Assembly (NCBI GenBank): GCA_910577945.1
Contig: CAJTNI010000010.1
Location: 1-64,000, forward strand
Length of the DNA: 64,000 bases
Direction of reading: 5' to 3'
Origin: an uncultured Christensenella sp.
GTDB taxonomy: Bacteria; Bacillota; Clostridia; Christensenellales; Pumilibacteraceae
Shown here: piece after piece, positions 34,086 to 42,157 of the stretch
How the letters are laid out: each line of letters starts with the position of its first letter
How positions within the stretch are numbered: the stretch's first letter is position 1
Notes under the pieces: model-generated
Told to the model about the DNA's origin: nothing
The model's database searches: none
Seen by the model: only the letters and a program-made list of their open reading frames with translations
Program-made: the position numbers and the translations under genes

Positions 34086-34475
34086 GTGCACATACGCCTT
34101 CTTTGGTCTTTCGCGGCGCGTAGTATTTCGTAGTGCTCATTAAATGTGCACATATATTGCCTTTGGTCTTTCGCGGCGCGTAGTATTTCGCAATGCTCAA
34201 TTCATGTGCACATACGCCTTATTTGGTCTTCCGCGACGCGTAGTATTTCGTAATACTCATTAAATGTGCACACATACCGCCTTTGGTCTTTCGCGGCGCG
34301 TAGTATTTCGTAATGCTCATTAAATGTGCACACATACCGTCTTTGGTCTTTCGCGGCGCGTAGTATTTCGTAATGCTCATTAAATGTGCACATACGCCTT
34401 CTTTGGTCTTTCGCGGCGCGTAGTATTTCGTAGCGCTCAATCAGCGTGCACGTTTATCGCCTTTGGTCTTTTGCG
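34086..34475. repeat. Tandem array of six and a half 60-bp units
   Basis: Units start at 34086, 34146, 34206, 34266, 34326, 34386 and (partial) 34446, each beginning GTGCAC and containing TTTGGTCTTTCGCGGCGCG, TAGTATTTCG and (mostly) CTCATTAAAT. Units are roughly 85-97% alike. The period is 60, so 20-codon repeats stay open in two minus-strand frames (MSITKYYAPRKTKxGMCAHL and VCTFNEHYEILRAAKDQRRY), but no ribosome site or promoter is seen. The array fills the gap between the amidase and the GH2 gene and is best called a minisatellite. Confidence 0.9.
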
Positions 34476-34533
34476 CATTCGATTTATGCAAAGCCCGACG
34501 CGCACGTATGCCGACACGCTTTTTGCCAATAGC

Positions 34534-34559
34534 AAAAGCCCCGCGACGGCGAGGCTTTT
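34534..34559 (-). terminator. Terminator after the GH2 gene
   Basis: Minus strand AAAAGCCTCGCCGTCGCGGGGCTTTT (34534-34559) folds into a stem ending in TTTT, 8 bp after the stop codon; the U-run is short. Confidence 0.65.
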
Positions 34560-34567
34560 CGGTTGTT

Positions 34568-36316
34568 TTATTTGATTTCGAAAATCTTTTTGAGCCGCGC
34601 GCAGTCGGCCTTGGGCTTGTGGTCGGCGTCGAGCAAGCCGTTGACCTCCTGCTGCACGTCGGTAAGCTGCGTATAGCAATATCCTTGGAAGGGGGTGGCG
34701 CTAATGCCCGTCATGAGGTTTTGCAGCCGCGAATACAAATCAGCCAAATCCGCCGCGCCTCTGCCGTATCCCCAATTCGCGCCGTCGGTCTTGTTTTGCA
34801 TGGCTATGCCGCCGAACTCGGTAAACAGCACGGGCTTGTCCTTTGCGGTATGCCCGTAGGACATGAGCTTTACGCCCTGCGGGTATATTTTGTCGTAATT
34901 ATCGGCGCAGCAGTATTTATCGACGAAATCGCGGCTGTCGTACGCGTAGTCGTGAATGGAAATTATATCGGTAGTCTGCACGTTTTCCCAACCGTCGTTC
35001 GTCGATATCAAGCGCGACGGGTCGATTGCCTTGGTTATATAATACATTGCGGCGGCAAAGCTCTGTTGCTTTTTGTCCGTGAGAATCCTGCGCACGCCCC
35101 AGCTCTCGTTGAGCGGCACGTAGCAAATCACGCTCGAAAACAAGCGCGCGGCGGCGACTATCTCCTGCCATTCGTCGGACAGCGCGCGCACCTCGTCGGG
35201 ACAGTAATCGAACGCCGACGGCATTTCGCACCAGGTCAAAAATCCGAGCTCGTCCGCATAGTAGTAAAAATACGGGTCTTCGAGCTTTTGGTGCTTGCGC
35301 GCGCCGTTAAAGCCCATCGACTTAGCCGCCTGAATATCGGCTTTGAGCGCCTCGGCGGACGGCGGAGTCGTGCCGCTTTCGCGCCAATATCCTTGGTCGA
35401 GTATAAGCCGCTGATACAGTTTTCTGTTGTTGAGCGTTATGTTGCCGCCGCCGTCGATACCGACCTTGCGCATGCCGAACCGCGTGTGCGCCGTATCTAC
35501 GGTCTTGCCGTCGCGCAGCAGCGTGACGTCCACATAATGCAAGCGCGGATTGTCGAGCGTCCAGAACGTCTCGTCGCCCACGAAATCGGTCTCCATAAGC
35601 CCCACGCGATAGCGCGTGCGCTTGCCGTCGAGCGTGATACGCTCGCGCTTAATAATTTTGCCGTCGAACGCGACGGTAAGCTCCGCCGCGTCGGCAATGC
35701 CGTACAGCGTGTCAATCTCGCCCGAAAACGCGAGCTCGTCGATATCGGGCGTAAGCGTAAACTCGGACACCGCGTCGTCGCCGAAGAACTCAATCCACAC
35801 GCTTTGCCAAATACCAGTGCTCGGAATGTACCAGCACGTAAACGGCTTGCCCGTCCAACTCTGCTTGCCGCGCGGGATAACGGGGTCGTCGGGGTCGTAG
35901 CAGCGCACGACTATCACGTTTTCGCCCGCCTTGGCGTACGGCGTGATATCCGCCTTGAACGGCGCGTAGCCGCCTACGTGCCGCAGCGCGTGCTTGCCGT
36001 TTATCCAAACGTCGGTTATGTAATCGCTGCCGTTAAAGCACAACAGCGCGCGCTTGCTTTCGTGCGCCTTGTCTATTTTAAAGGTGCGGCGATACCACAC
36101 CGTTTCGTGCTTTTCGTACGCGCCTATGCCGCTCGCCTCGTACTGATAGCAAAACGGCACGTTTATCTTTGCTCCGAGCGGCGTTTTGCCGCAGTCGAGC
36201 CCGCGCGCCGCGCCGTCGCCGTTATCGTCGTACTCGAACTCCCATTCACCGTTGAGCATAATCCAATCGTCGCGTCGGAATTGCGGTCTGGGGTATTCGT
36301 CTCTTAGCAGTTTCAT
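34568..36316 (-). CDS. Glycoside hydrolase family 2 protein (beta-galactosidase/glucuronidase-like)
   Basis: 582 residues with the three-domain GH2 core: jelly-roll sugar-binding domain (LNGEWEFEYDDNGD... to about 190), immunoglobulin-like domain (to about 295) and TIM barrel. The acid/base Glu is E404 in PLNESWG and the nucleophile E500 in FTEFGG. There is no signal peptide, so it acts in the cytoplasm on imported oligosaccharides. It is shorter than LacZ (about 1000) and close in length to beta-glucuronidase-type GH2s; exact specificity is open. AGAGGAT precedes the ATG, 10 bp after the alpha-galactosidase stop. A paralogue lies at 48102-49847. Confidence 0.92.
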   Translation of the reverse strand: MKLLRDEYPRPQFRRDDWIMLNGEWEFEYDDNGDGAARGLDCGKTPLGAKINVPFCYQYEASGIGAYEKHETVWYRRTFKIDKAHESKRALLCFNGSDYITDVWINGKHALRHVGGYAPFKADITPYAKAGENVIVVRCYDPDDPVIPRGKQSWTGKPFTCWYIPSTGIWQSVWIEFFGDDAVSEFTLTPDIDELAFSGEIDTLYGIADAAELTVAFDGKIIKRERITLDGKRTRYRVGLMETDFVGDETFWTLDNPRLHYVDVTLLRDGKTVDTAHTRFGMRKVGIDGGGNITLNNRKLYQRLILDQGYWRESGTTPPSAEALKADIQAAKSMGFNGARKHQKLEDPYFYYYADELGFLTWCEMPSAFDYCPDEVRALSDEWQEIVAAARLFSSVICYVPLNESWGVRRILTDKKQQSFAAAMYYITKAIDPSRLISTNDGWENVQTTDIISIHDYAYDSRDFVDKYCCADNYDKIYPQGVKLMSYGHTAKDKPVLFTEFGGIAMQNKTDGANWGYGRGAADLADLYSRLQNLMTGISATPFQGYCYTQLTDVQQEVNGLLDADHKPKADCARLKKIFEIK

Positions 36317-36326
36317 AAAATCCTCT

Positions 36327-37733
36327 TTATGCGCCGCCGTCGGCGACGCGCGTAATATGCAATATTTCCGCTCCGAAATCTCCCGAGATTTTCGGGCGTA
36401 TACCGCCGTACATAAGCTCCGCGCCGCCGTAAACCGCGCCGTCGCGCTCCGCTATCGAGTACCTTGCGTCCGCATCAAGCCCGCAAAGCCGCAGCTTGCG
36501 CACGGGCATGTTGCACTGTCCCAGCCCGCCGACGTACACGACGTACGCCGCCGACCCGTCGGCTGCCGTCACCTGCTCGCAAAACGCGCCGTCCTCGAAC
36601 GGGCTGCTCAGCCTGTAAAGCTCGCCCGTCAAAATCAGCGGCGCGTCGACCTTGTACGCTTCCGCCTGCGCCTTAATTTGCGCGCGCTCGTCCGCGCCGA
36701 GCGACGCCGCATTGAGCTCGTACCCGAGACAGCCGAGCGACGCGACCGCGCCGCGCGTCGCCAACGGCGTATGCCTGCCCGTTTGGTGATTGGGGCATAC
36801 GGATACGTGGTTGGACAGCGTTTGCTGCGGATAGCACAAGGACAAGCCGTATTGAATTTTGGTGCGTTCGTGCGCGTCCGAATCGTCGCTCGACCAAATC
36901 ATAGGACTGTAATACAGTATGGCGGGGTCGAACCGTCCGCCGCCCGAGCAACAGCCCTCGATAAGAATATGCGGGAACGTCGCCGTAATACGCTCGTACA
37001 GCGAGTACACGCCCTTTACGTAGCCTATGTACTTCTTTGCGTCGTCCACGTCGGACAGCGGTCTGTTCATGTCCCACTTGACGTACGATATATCGTACTC
37101 GGACAAAATTTTCCGCATTGCCTCGTAGATAAAGTCTACCACATCCTTTCGTGAAAAGTCAAGCACAAACTGATTACGCATTTGAACGCCCGTCCGCCCG
37201 CGCGTGGCGAGCGCAAACTCGGGGTGCGCACGGTACAGCTCGCTGTCGGGACTGATTGCCTCGGGCTCGAACCAAATACCGAATTTCATTCCGTTCGCCT
37301 TGCAGCAATCTATAACGGGTTTCAAGCCGTCGGGCAGCTTGCGCGCGTCCACCGTCCAATCGCCGAGCGAGCTGTCGTCGCGGTCGCGGCGCCCGAACCA
37401 GCCGTCGTCGAGCACGACGGTGTCTATACCCAAGCCCGCCGCGCCGACGATAAAGCTTTTAAGCTTTTGCTCGTCGAAATCGAAATACATGCTCTCCCAG
37501 CTGTTGATAACGACGGGGCGCGGCTTGTCCGCGAACCTCGGGTTAATCAAATGCTTGCGGTAAAGCGCGTGGAACTTGCGGCTCATTCCGCCGATTCCGC
37601 AATCGGAATACACACAAACCGCCTCCGGCGTAACAAAGCTCTCGCGCGGCGCAAGCGTAACGCCGCCGTAAAGCTCCGCGTCCGCCGCACGCGCACCTGC
37701 GATACGCCTGCGGCAACATGTCAACGTTAACAT
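36327..37733 (-). CDS. GH36 alpha-galactosidase lacking its N-terminal domain
   Basis: 468 open codons against about 730 for typical GH36 enzymes. The catalytic barrel is intact: PVVINSWESMYFDFDEQKL, VLDDGWFG, YVKWDMNRPLSD with nucleophile D221, and WSSDDSDAHER with the acid/base. The reading begins only at the linker ELYGGVTLAPRESFVTPEAV; the roughly 250-300-residue N-terminal beta-sandwich is missing. The first codons (MLTLTCC) are read out of a LacI-type operator, so the true start is unclear. This looks like a deletion that joined the operator region to mid-gene. The product may be inactive. Confidence 0.75.
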   Translation of the reverse strand: MLTLTCCRRRIAGARAADAELYGGVTLAPRESFVTPEAVCVYSDCGIGGMSRKFHALYRKHLINPRFADKPRPVVINSWESMYFDFDEQKLKSFIVGAAGLGIDTVVLDDGWFGRRDRDDSSLGDWTVDARKLPDGLKPVIDCCKANGMKFGIWFEPEAISPDSELYRAHPEFALATRGRTGVQMRNQFVLDFSRKDVVDFIYEAMRKILSEYDISYVKWDMNRPLSDVDDAKKYIGYVKGVYSLYERITATFPHILIEGCCSGGGRFDPAILYYSPMIWSSDDSDAHERTKIQYGLSLCYPQQTLSNHVSVCPNHQTGRHTPLATRGAVASLGCLGYELNAASLGADERAQIKAQAEAYKVDAPLILTGELYRLSSPFEDGAFCEQVTAADGSAAYVVYVGGLGQCNMPVRKLRLCGLDADARYSIAERDGAVYGGAELMYGGIRPKISGDFGAEILHITRVADGGA

Positions 37734-37734
37734 A
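37718..37734. promoter_or_regulatory. LacI-family operator before the truncated alpha-galactosidase
   Basis: TGTCAACGTTAACA (37719-37732) matches the operators near the lacI start. TTGACA within it (minus strand) could be the -35, but no -10 follows, consistent with a deletion junction. Confidence 0.65.
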
Positions 37735-37819
37735 TTTTTAAAAAATCCTTGGCTGCCGTTTACTCGATTGCCCGCTCGGGGCGCGATTGAGCTTGTCGAC
37801 CCGCAGTACGAACGGCGCG

Positions 37820-38629
37820 CTACGCCGTTTCGCCGTCGTGGAGCTTTACCTCGAACGTGTTCGCTATACGCCCGTCGCTCTCGCCCTCCACCTTGGCGAG
37901 CAGCGCGCTTACTACCGATTGCACGTATTCGGGCTTATCCACGCCTATCGTAGTAAGGTCTATGGGCATGGAAATATCCGCCTGAATATTGTCGTACCCC
38001 ACTATCTTTACGCTCGCCTGCATGGCGTTGACCGTTTTGATAGCGTCGTACGCCATCATGTCGCTGAAACAAAACAGTCCGTCGGGCAACTGCCCCGCGG
38101 CGGCGCGCTCGGCGAGCGCGGACTTTATTCCGTAGGTAACGTCGATAATTTCGGCGGTATACCCGTCTTTGGCGAGCCGCTCGGAAAAGCCCTTAAACCT
38201 GTCCTGCACGCAGGTCATGCCGAACGCATAAGCGAGATACGCAAAGCTTTTGCACCCGCTCGCAACGAGCCGCTCAGCCGCGAGCGCGCCGCCCATTACG
38301 TCGTCCGTCGTGATGTAATCGAGCGAAGCGAGCTCGGTGCGCCTGCCCAAAATCATGAGCGGCACGCCCATGTCGCTGACTATACCGTCGAGCGACGGCT
38401 CGGGTTCGAGAAAGCTGATAACCGCCGACGCACCCAGCGACAGCGCCTCGCGATATACCGACTCGTTGATTGTGTGCGAGTTGACGAAAATGGTTTGCGC
38501 AGCGTCGAGCACGCGCGCCCGCGTATCCGCCGACACGTAGCCCTTGCCTCTGAAAACGCGCGACACGGTCTGCGGCGTAACGCCTATCGCCATCGCGACG
38601 TCCTTGATTGTCACCCTTCTTGCGTCCAT
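37820..38629 (-). CDS. LacI-family regulator with internal deletion
   Basis: 269 residues against about 330 for the family. The N-terminal helix-turn-helix is normal (VTIKDVAMAIGVTPQTVSRVFRGKGYVSADTRARVLDAAQ). It then jumps straight to TIFVNSHTINESVYREALSLGASAVISF, which in relatives comes about 55-60 residues later; the hinge helix and first strands of the sugar-binding domain are absent, in frame. The remainder (DGLFCFSDMMAYDAIKTV, IVGYDNIQADI) is typical. GAGGGGAT precedes the ATG. It probably repressed itself and the alpha-galactosidase/GH2 genes; without the hinge it may not bind DNA properly. Confidence 0.85.
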   Translation of the reverse strand: MDARRVTIKDVAMAIGVTPQTVSRVFRGKGYVSADTRARVLDAAQTIFVNSHTINESVYREALSLGASAVISFLEPEPSLDGIVSDMGVPLMILGRRTELASLDYITTDDVMGGALAAERLVASGCKSFAYLAYAFGMTCVQDRFKGFSERLAKDGYTAEIIDVTYGIKSALAERAAAGQLPDGLFCFSDMMAYDAIKTVNAMQASVKIVGYDNIQADISMPIDLTTIGVDKPEYVQSVVSALLAKVEGESDGRIANTFEVKLHDGETA

Positions 38630-38639
38630 ATCCCCTCGT

Positions 38640-38716
38640 TGAACGTTAACGTTAACATATGTTCCGCCTCTCTATGCCTCAAATTTCGTTCTCCGCATAT
38701 GTGAACGTTAACATAA
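38640..38716. promoter_or_regulatory. Two LacI-family operators upstream of lacI
   Basis: CGTTAACGTTAACA (38644-38657) lies next to the lacI ribosome site and TGTGAACGTTAACA (38700-38713) further up. Together with the site at 37719-37732 they define the form TGTnAACGTTAACA. No clear -10/-35 pair could be placed between them. Confidence 0.7.
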
Positions 38717-38779
38717 CGGGCGGGCTTGCAACACGTTATCGACCTTGCCGCATTGCGTACACGACGGGCGCTGCGCGCG

Positions 38780-38824
38780 CAAAAGCTTAACGCCCCTCGC
38801 CTGTTCCGACGAAGGGCGCTAAGC
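38780..38824 (-). terminator. Terminator after the GH31 / Ig-like lipoprotein operon
   Basis: Minus strand GCTTAGCGCCC...GGGCGTTAAGC (38784-38821) then CTTTTGC, 27 bp past the stop of the Ig-like lipoprotein gene. Confidence 0.8.
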
Positions 38825-38850
38825 GCGTTATTTTGTTTTTTGCGTTCGGA

Positions 38851-41800
38851 CTAGCCGCCCACCGCAATCGCCGCAATGCCTACGTTTGCGCCGTCGTTGG
38901 CTTTGAGCACGCTCACTGTGATTTCCTCCTCCGCGCTCGCCGAGATATCGAGAGTGACCTTGTACGCCACGCTTTGGTCGCGACGCCAATCTGTTAACTG
39001 CTTCCACACCAATATATTGCCCTTGGAATCGTAAGCGGTTATCGCGTACGCCGCGCTGAAAGAGGTTGCGTATACGGTTATCGTTTTTACGCTAGCGCTT
39101 ACCTTGACTTTTACGTCGGCGCGTTGTTCGGCAACGATAAAGTTGTTATGCCCCGCGCCGACAGCCAAGTCGCCGTCCTTGCAGTCGCCCGAATTAACTT
39201 CGCCGTCGCCGTCGTCCCAGGTGATTGCGGCGCGATAATCCCAGCCCACGTCGCCGTTTATGCCCGCAGTATCGCCGATATAGTCGGCGTTCGTTTTGCT
39301 CACGCTGCGCGTTTCGGAATCGCCCTTGGGCTGAACGTTGTACGCCGTCCAATCGAGCGTACCCGTTTCGGAGAGGTTGACGGCGGAAACGTTCGCGCCC
39401 TGCAATTCCTCGGTAAGCTCGGCGTTTACGGTCGCGGTCGTCGTCGCCGTATCGACGAGCTCTATGCTCTTGTCCACCACCGACATACCCATAAGCCGGC
39501 AATTATCGCCTTCCTCGGCGTTGATTGCGACGGTGAGCACGGCAGACTCGACGGTCGTGATATCGAAGGTGACAAGCGTCGCCGCGCCGCCCGCCGTTTT
39601 GGGCGTAACGTATGACGCAAGCTCTTTCTCGCCGTTAGACAGCGAAGTCTTGTTGACGGTGTTTTCCCATGCGCCCGTGTATACGCGAATTTGGTGATTG
39701 CCCGCGGGCACAGTCACGTCGAACGTAAAATGCGTACCCTTGCTGTATTTTCTGTACGCCGCGTCGTCGAACGAATCGCGCTTGGGCGAGCCGCCCGTAA
39801 AGTTGATAAACGCGCCGTACCCGTTGGTTTCGCCCGAAATGCCATGGAGCGAGCCGTCAATGATTTCGGTCTTACCCGTAGGCGCGGTTATTTCGTTGAA
39901 CAGGTAGTATTCCCAATAAATAACGTTGTTTGCGTTGAAGTCTACGTACTTCCCCTTGAAACTTTCGCCCGCAGCCGTAGCCGCGACGCTGTCCTCGACG
40001 GTCACGTTTACCGTGAGAACCGTGCCGCCGACGGTTACGTCCACCGTCGTCGCGCCCGCCGCGACCGCGGTGATTTTGCCGTTGTCGTCAACGGTGACTA
40101 CCGCCGTATCGTTGCTCGCGTATTCGATGCGCTCGGTCGAGCCGACCGGCTCGGACGCGACGGCTATATCATGCGTTTGTCCGACGAGCATGGAAACGTT
40201 GCTTTGCACGAGGCTGTACTCGTATCCGACGTTGACCTCGAAACGACGCGCTCTGCCGTTTATCGAAACCGTTATTACGGCTTTGCCCGACGCGACTGCC
40301 GTGACCGTGCCGTCCGCGCTCACCGTCGCGACGCTCTCGTCGGACGACTCAAAGGTCACGCCGCCCGTCGCTTGCTCGCCGTTTACGAGCGCGGTTATCT
40401 TTTCGCTCTCGCCCACCAACAGCCGCGCGCCGTAATTATTCAGTCTGTACGTATCGCCCGTAACGCGCGCCGCGCAGAACGATATAAATCCGTTTTCCTT
40501 AGCGTCGGTCACGGTGAACCGCACCGTAAGCGTCGTTGCGTCCTTGACGTTCACAGAAATTCGCGCGACGTCCGATTTGTGCATGCCGTGCTCGAACTCG
40601 GCTCCGCCGTAAAGCGTATCGCCGATACCGACGGTCATGCGCGCGCTCATTTCGTGCCCCCCCGTATAAATCTCTATTACGGACGCGCCGGGGAAAACCT
40701 TAATATCGAAGGCGTAAACCGTGTTTATAATATCAAGCCCGTTGACGCCGTGATTTTGCGAATAGTACGATTTCGTGCCGTTTTCGCTCCAACCGCCGTC
40801 GCCGCCGTTTTGGGTGTCCTTGTTGCACAAGCCGCACGAGCAAGTCGCCGCCGACGCGCCGCCGTGCCACGCCAGCCACGCTTTGTAATCGCCGAGATAA
40901 TGAACCTCATTGCCGACGCGCGGGAAGCTATGCGAGATTATATCTTCGTCCGCAGTGTCGTACCGCTTGTGATTGACCTCGTTCCAGGCTATGTACTGCT
41001 CCCAATACTCCGCGCCGTCGGTAATATCTATGGGGTTGTCCTTGTCCGACGCAAGCTCGGTTATCTCAACCTCGCCGACGTACACGTCCGCCACAGTTAT
41101 TTCGCAAACGTATTCCGCGCCGTCCACCGTGACGGTAACTACCGCCGCGCCGTTTTCGAGCGCGGTGACAACGCCGTCCTCGGAGACCCGCGCCGCGTTC
41201 GCGCCGTCTGTCACTTCGTATTCGATTTCCACGTCCGCCTGCGGCGCAATCGTGACGACTATGCGCGCGGTGTCGCCGCAGTGCATTATCAGCTTATCGG
41301 TCACTTGCACGTTCGGCTTGACGGTGACGACGCACTCGCCCACGGCTTTGCCGCCGTCCTTGATGACTACCGTCGCGCTGCCCACGCCCAGCGTGGTTAT
41401 TTTGCCGTCCGCATCGACGGAAATCGCATCGCCGCTCACCTCGTACGCGTACGCCGTTTCTTTATCGGGCGTAACGCTCACCGCTATGCTTGCGGTTTCG
41501 TCGCCGAACGCGACAGTGAGCGTTTTTTCGTACTCGTATTCGTACGGCAGCACCGTTATCGCGCATTCGAGCGTTTTCCCGTCGACCTTTGCGGACACCT
41601 TCGCCGTGCCGTCCGCGACCGCCTTTACCAGCCCGTCGGCGACCGTCGCCACCTGCGGGTCCGAGCTTTCCCAAGTTATTTCGCCCAAAGCCTTTTCGGG
41701 CTCGACCGATACGGCGAGCCGCAGCGTATCGCCTATTCGCATCGACTTTTCGGTTACGTTGAGCGAATACGTATACTCGGCGGGAACGGACACGGCGCAC

Positions 41801-42117
41801 GTAAGCTCCGCGTCGTCGACAACCGCCGTAACCGTCGCGCTGCCGTATCCCACCGCTTCTATACGCCCGTCGTCCACAGTTACGCACGCCGAGTCCGAAG
41901 TAAACCACTCCACTGCGACGCCGTCCGCGGGCGCAGGCGTTACGGCGAGCGTATCGCTCGCTCCGAGCGCCAACGTGACCTCCGTCTTATTGAGCGTGTA
42001 CGTCGGCTTTTCGGGCGGCGCGGGCGGATTTTCTTCCGTCCTTCCGCACGCCGCGATAACCAACGCCGCCGCAAGGGCGACTATAAGCGACAATACAGTC
42101 AAAAATCTTTTTCTCAT
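38851..42117 (-). CDS. Large Big_2 (Ig-like) surface lipoprotein with repeated binding-type modules
   Basis: 1088 residues. Lipoprotein signal with cysteine in VIAAC (about residue 24). About six bacterial Ig-like (Big_2) domains of roughly 75 residues follow, four in series (to about 345) and two further on (about 560-715), each with the form VTxxDGKITAVxxGxATVTVTVDG. Between and after them are three beta-rich modules with WEYYLFNE / TLDWTAY and ITWDDGDGE motifs, resembling two modules at the end of the GH31 protein upstream. GGAGG precedes the ATG, 40 bp after GH31. A glycan-binding or enzyme-docking role at the surface is inferred. Confidence 0.85.
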   Translation of the reverse strand: MRKRFLTVLSLIVALAAALVIAACGRTEENPPAPPEKPTYTLNKTEVTLALGASDTLAVTPAPADGVAVEWFTSDSACVTVDDGRIEAVGYGSATVTAVVDDAELTCAVSVPAEYTYSLNVTEKSMRIGDTLRLAVSVEPEKALGEITWESSDPQVATVADGLVKAVADGTAKVSAKVDGKTLECAITVLPYEYEYEKTLTVAFGDETASIAVSVTPDKETAYAYEVSGDAISVDADGKITTLGVGSATVVIKDGGKAVGECVVTVKPNVQVTDKLIMHCGDTARIVVTIAPQADVEIEYEVTDGANAARVSEDGVVTALENGAAVVTVTVDGAEYVCEITVADVYVGEVEITELASDKDNPIDITDGAEYWEQYIAWNEVNHKRYDTADEDIISHSFPRVGNEVHYLGDYKAWLAWHGGASAATCSCGLCNKDTQNGGDGGWSENGTKSYYSQNHGVNGLDIINTVYAFDIKVFPGASVIEIYTGGHEMSARMTVGIGDTLYGGAEFEHGMHKSDVARISVNVKDATTLTVRFTVTDAKENGFISFCAARVTGDTYRLNNYGARLLVGESEKITALVNGEQATGGVTFESSDESVATVSADGTVTAVASGKAVITVSINGRARRFEVNVGYEYSLVQSNVSMLVGQTHDIAVASEPVGSTERIEYASNDTAVVTVDDNGKITAVAAGATTVDVTVGGTVLTVNVTVEDSVAATAAGESFKGKYVDFNANNVIYWEYYLFNEITAPTGKTEIIDGSLHGISGETNGYGAFINFTGGSPKRDSFDDAAYRKYSKGTHFTFDVTVPAGNHQIRVYTGAWENTVNKTSLSNGEKELASYVTPKTAGGAATLVTFDITTVESAVLTVAINAEEGDNCRLMGMSVVDKSIELVDTATTTATVNAELTEELQGANVSAVNLSETGTLDWTAYNVQPKGDSETRSVSKTNADYIGDTAGINGDVGWDYRAAITWDDGDGEVNSGDCKDGDLAVGAGHNNFIVAEQRADVKVKVSASVKTITVYATSFSAAYAITAYDSKGNILVWKQLTDWRRDQSVAYKVTLDISASAEEEITVSVLKANDGANVGIAAIAVGG

Positions 42118-42157
42118 TCCGTTTTCCTCCGAAATATCAAATTACCGTGTCCGCGCG

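Noticed and set aside
34202-34440. Minus-strand ORFs of 63 and 73 codons inside the 60-bp array
   Set aside because: They only reflect the multiple-of-three period. No promoter or ribosome site was seen, so they are not listed as genes.
34086-34475. Possible CRISPR array
   Set aside because: Units are directly adjacent 60-bp copies with no variable spacers between short repeats, and there are no cas genes.
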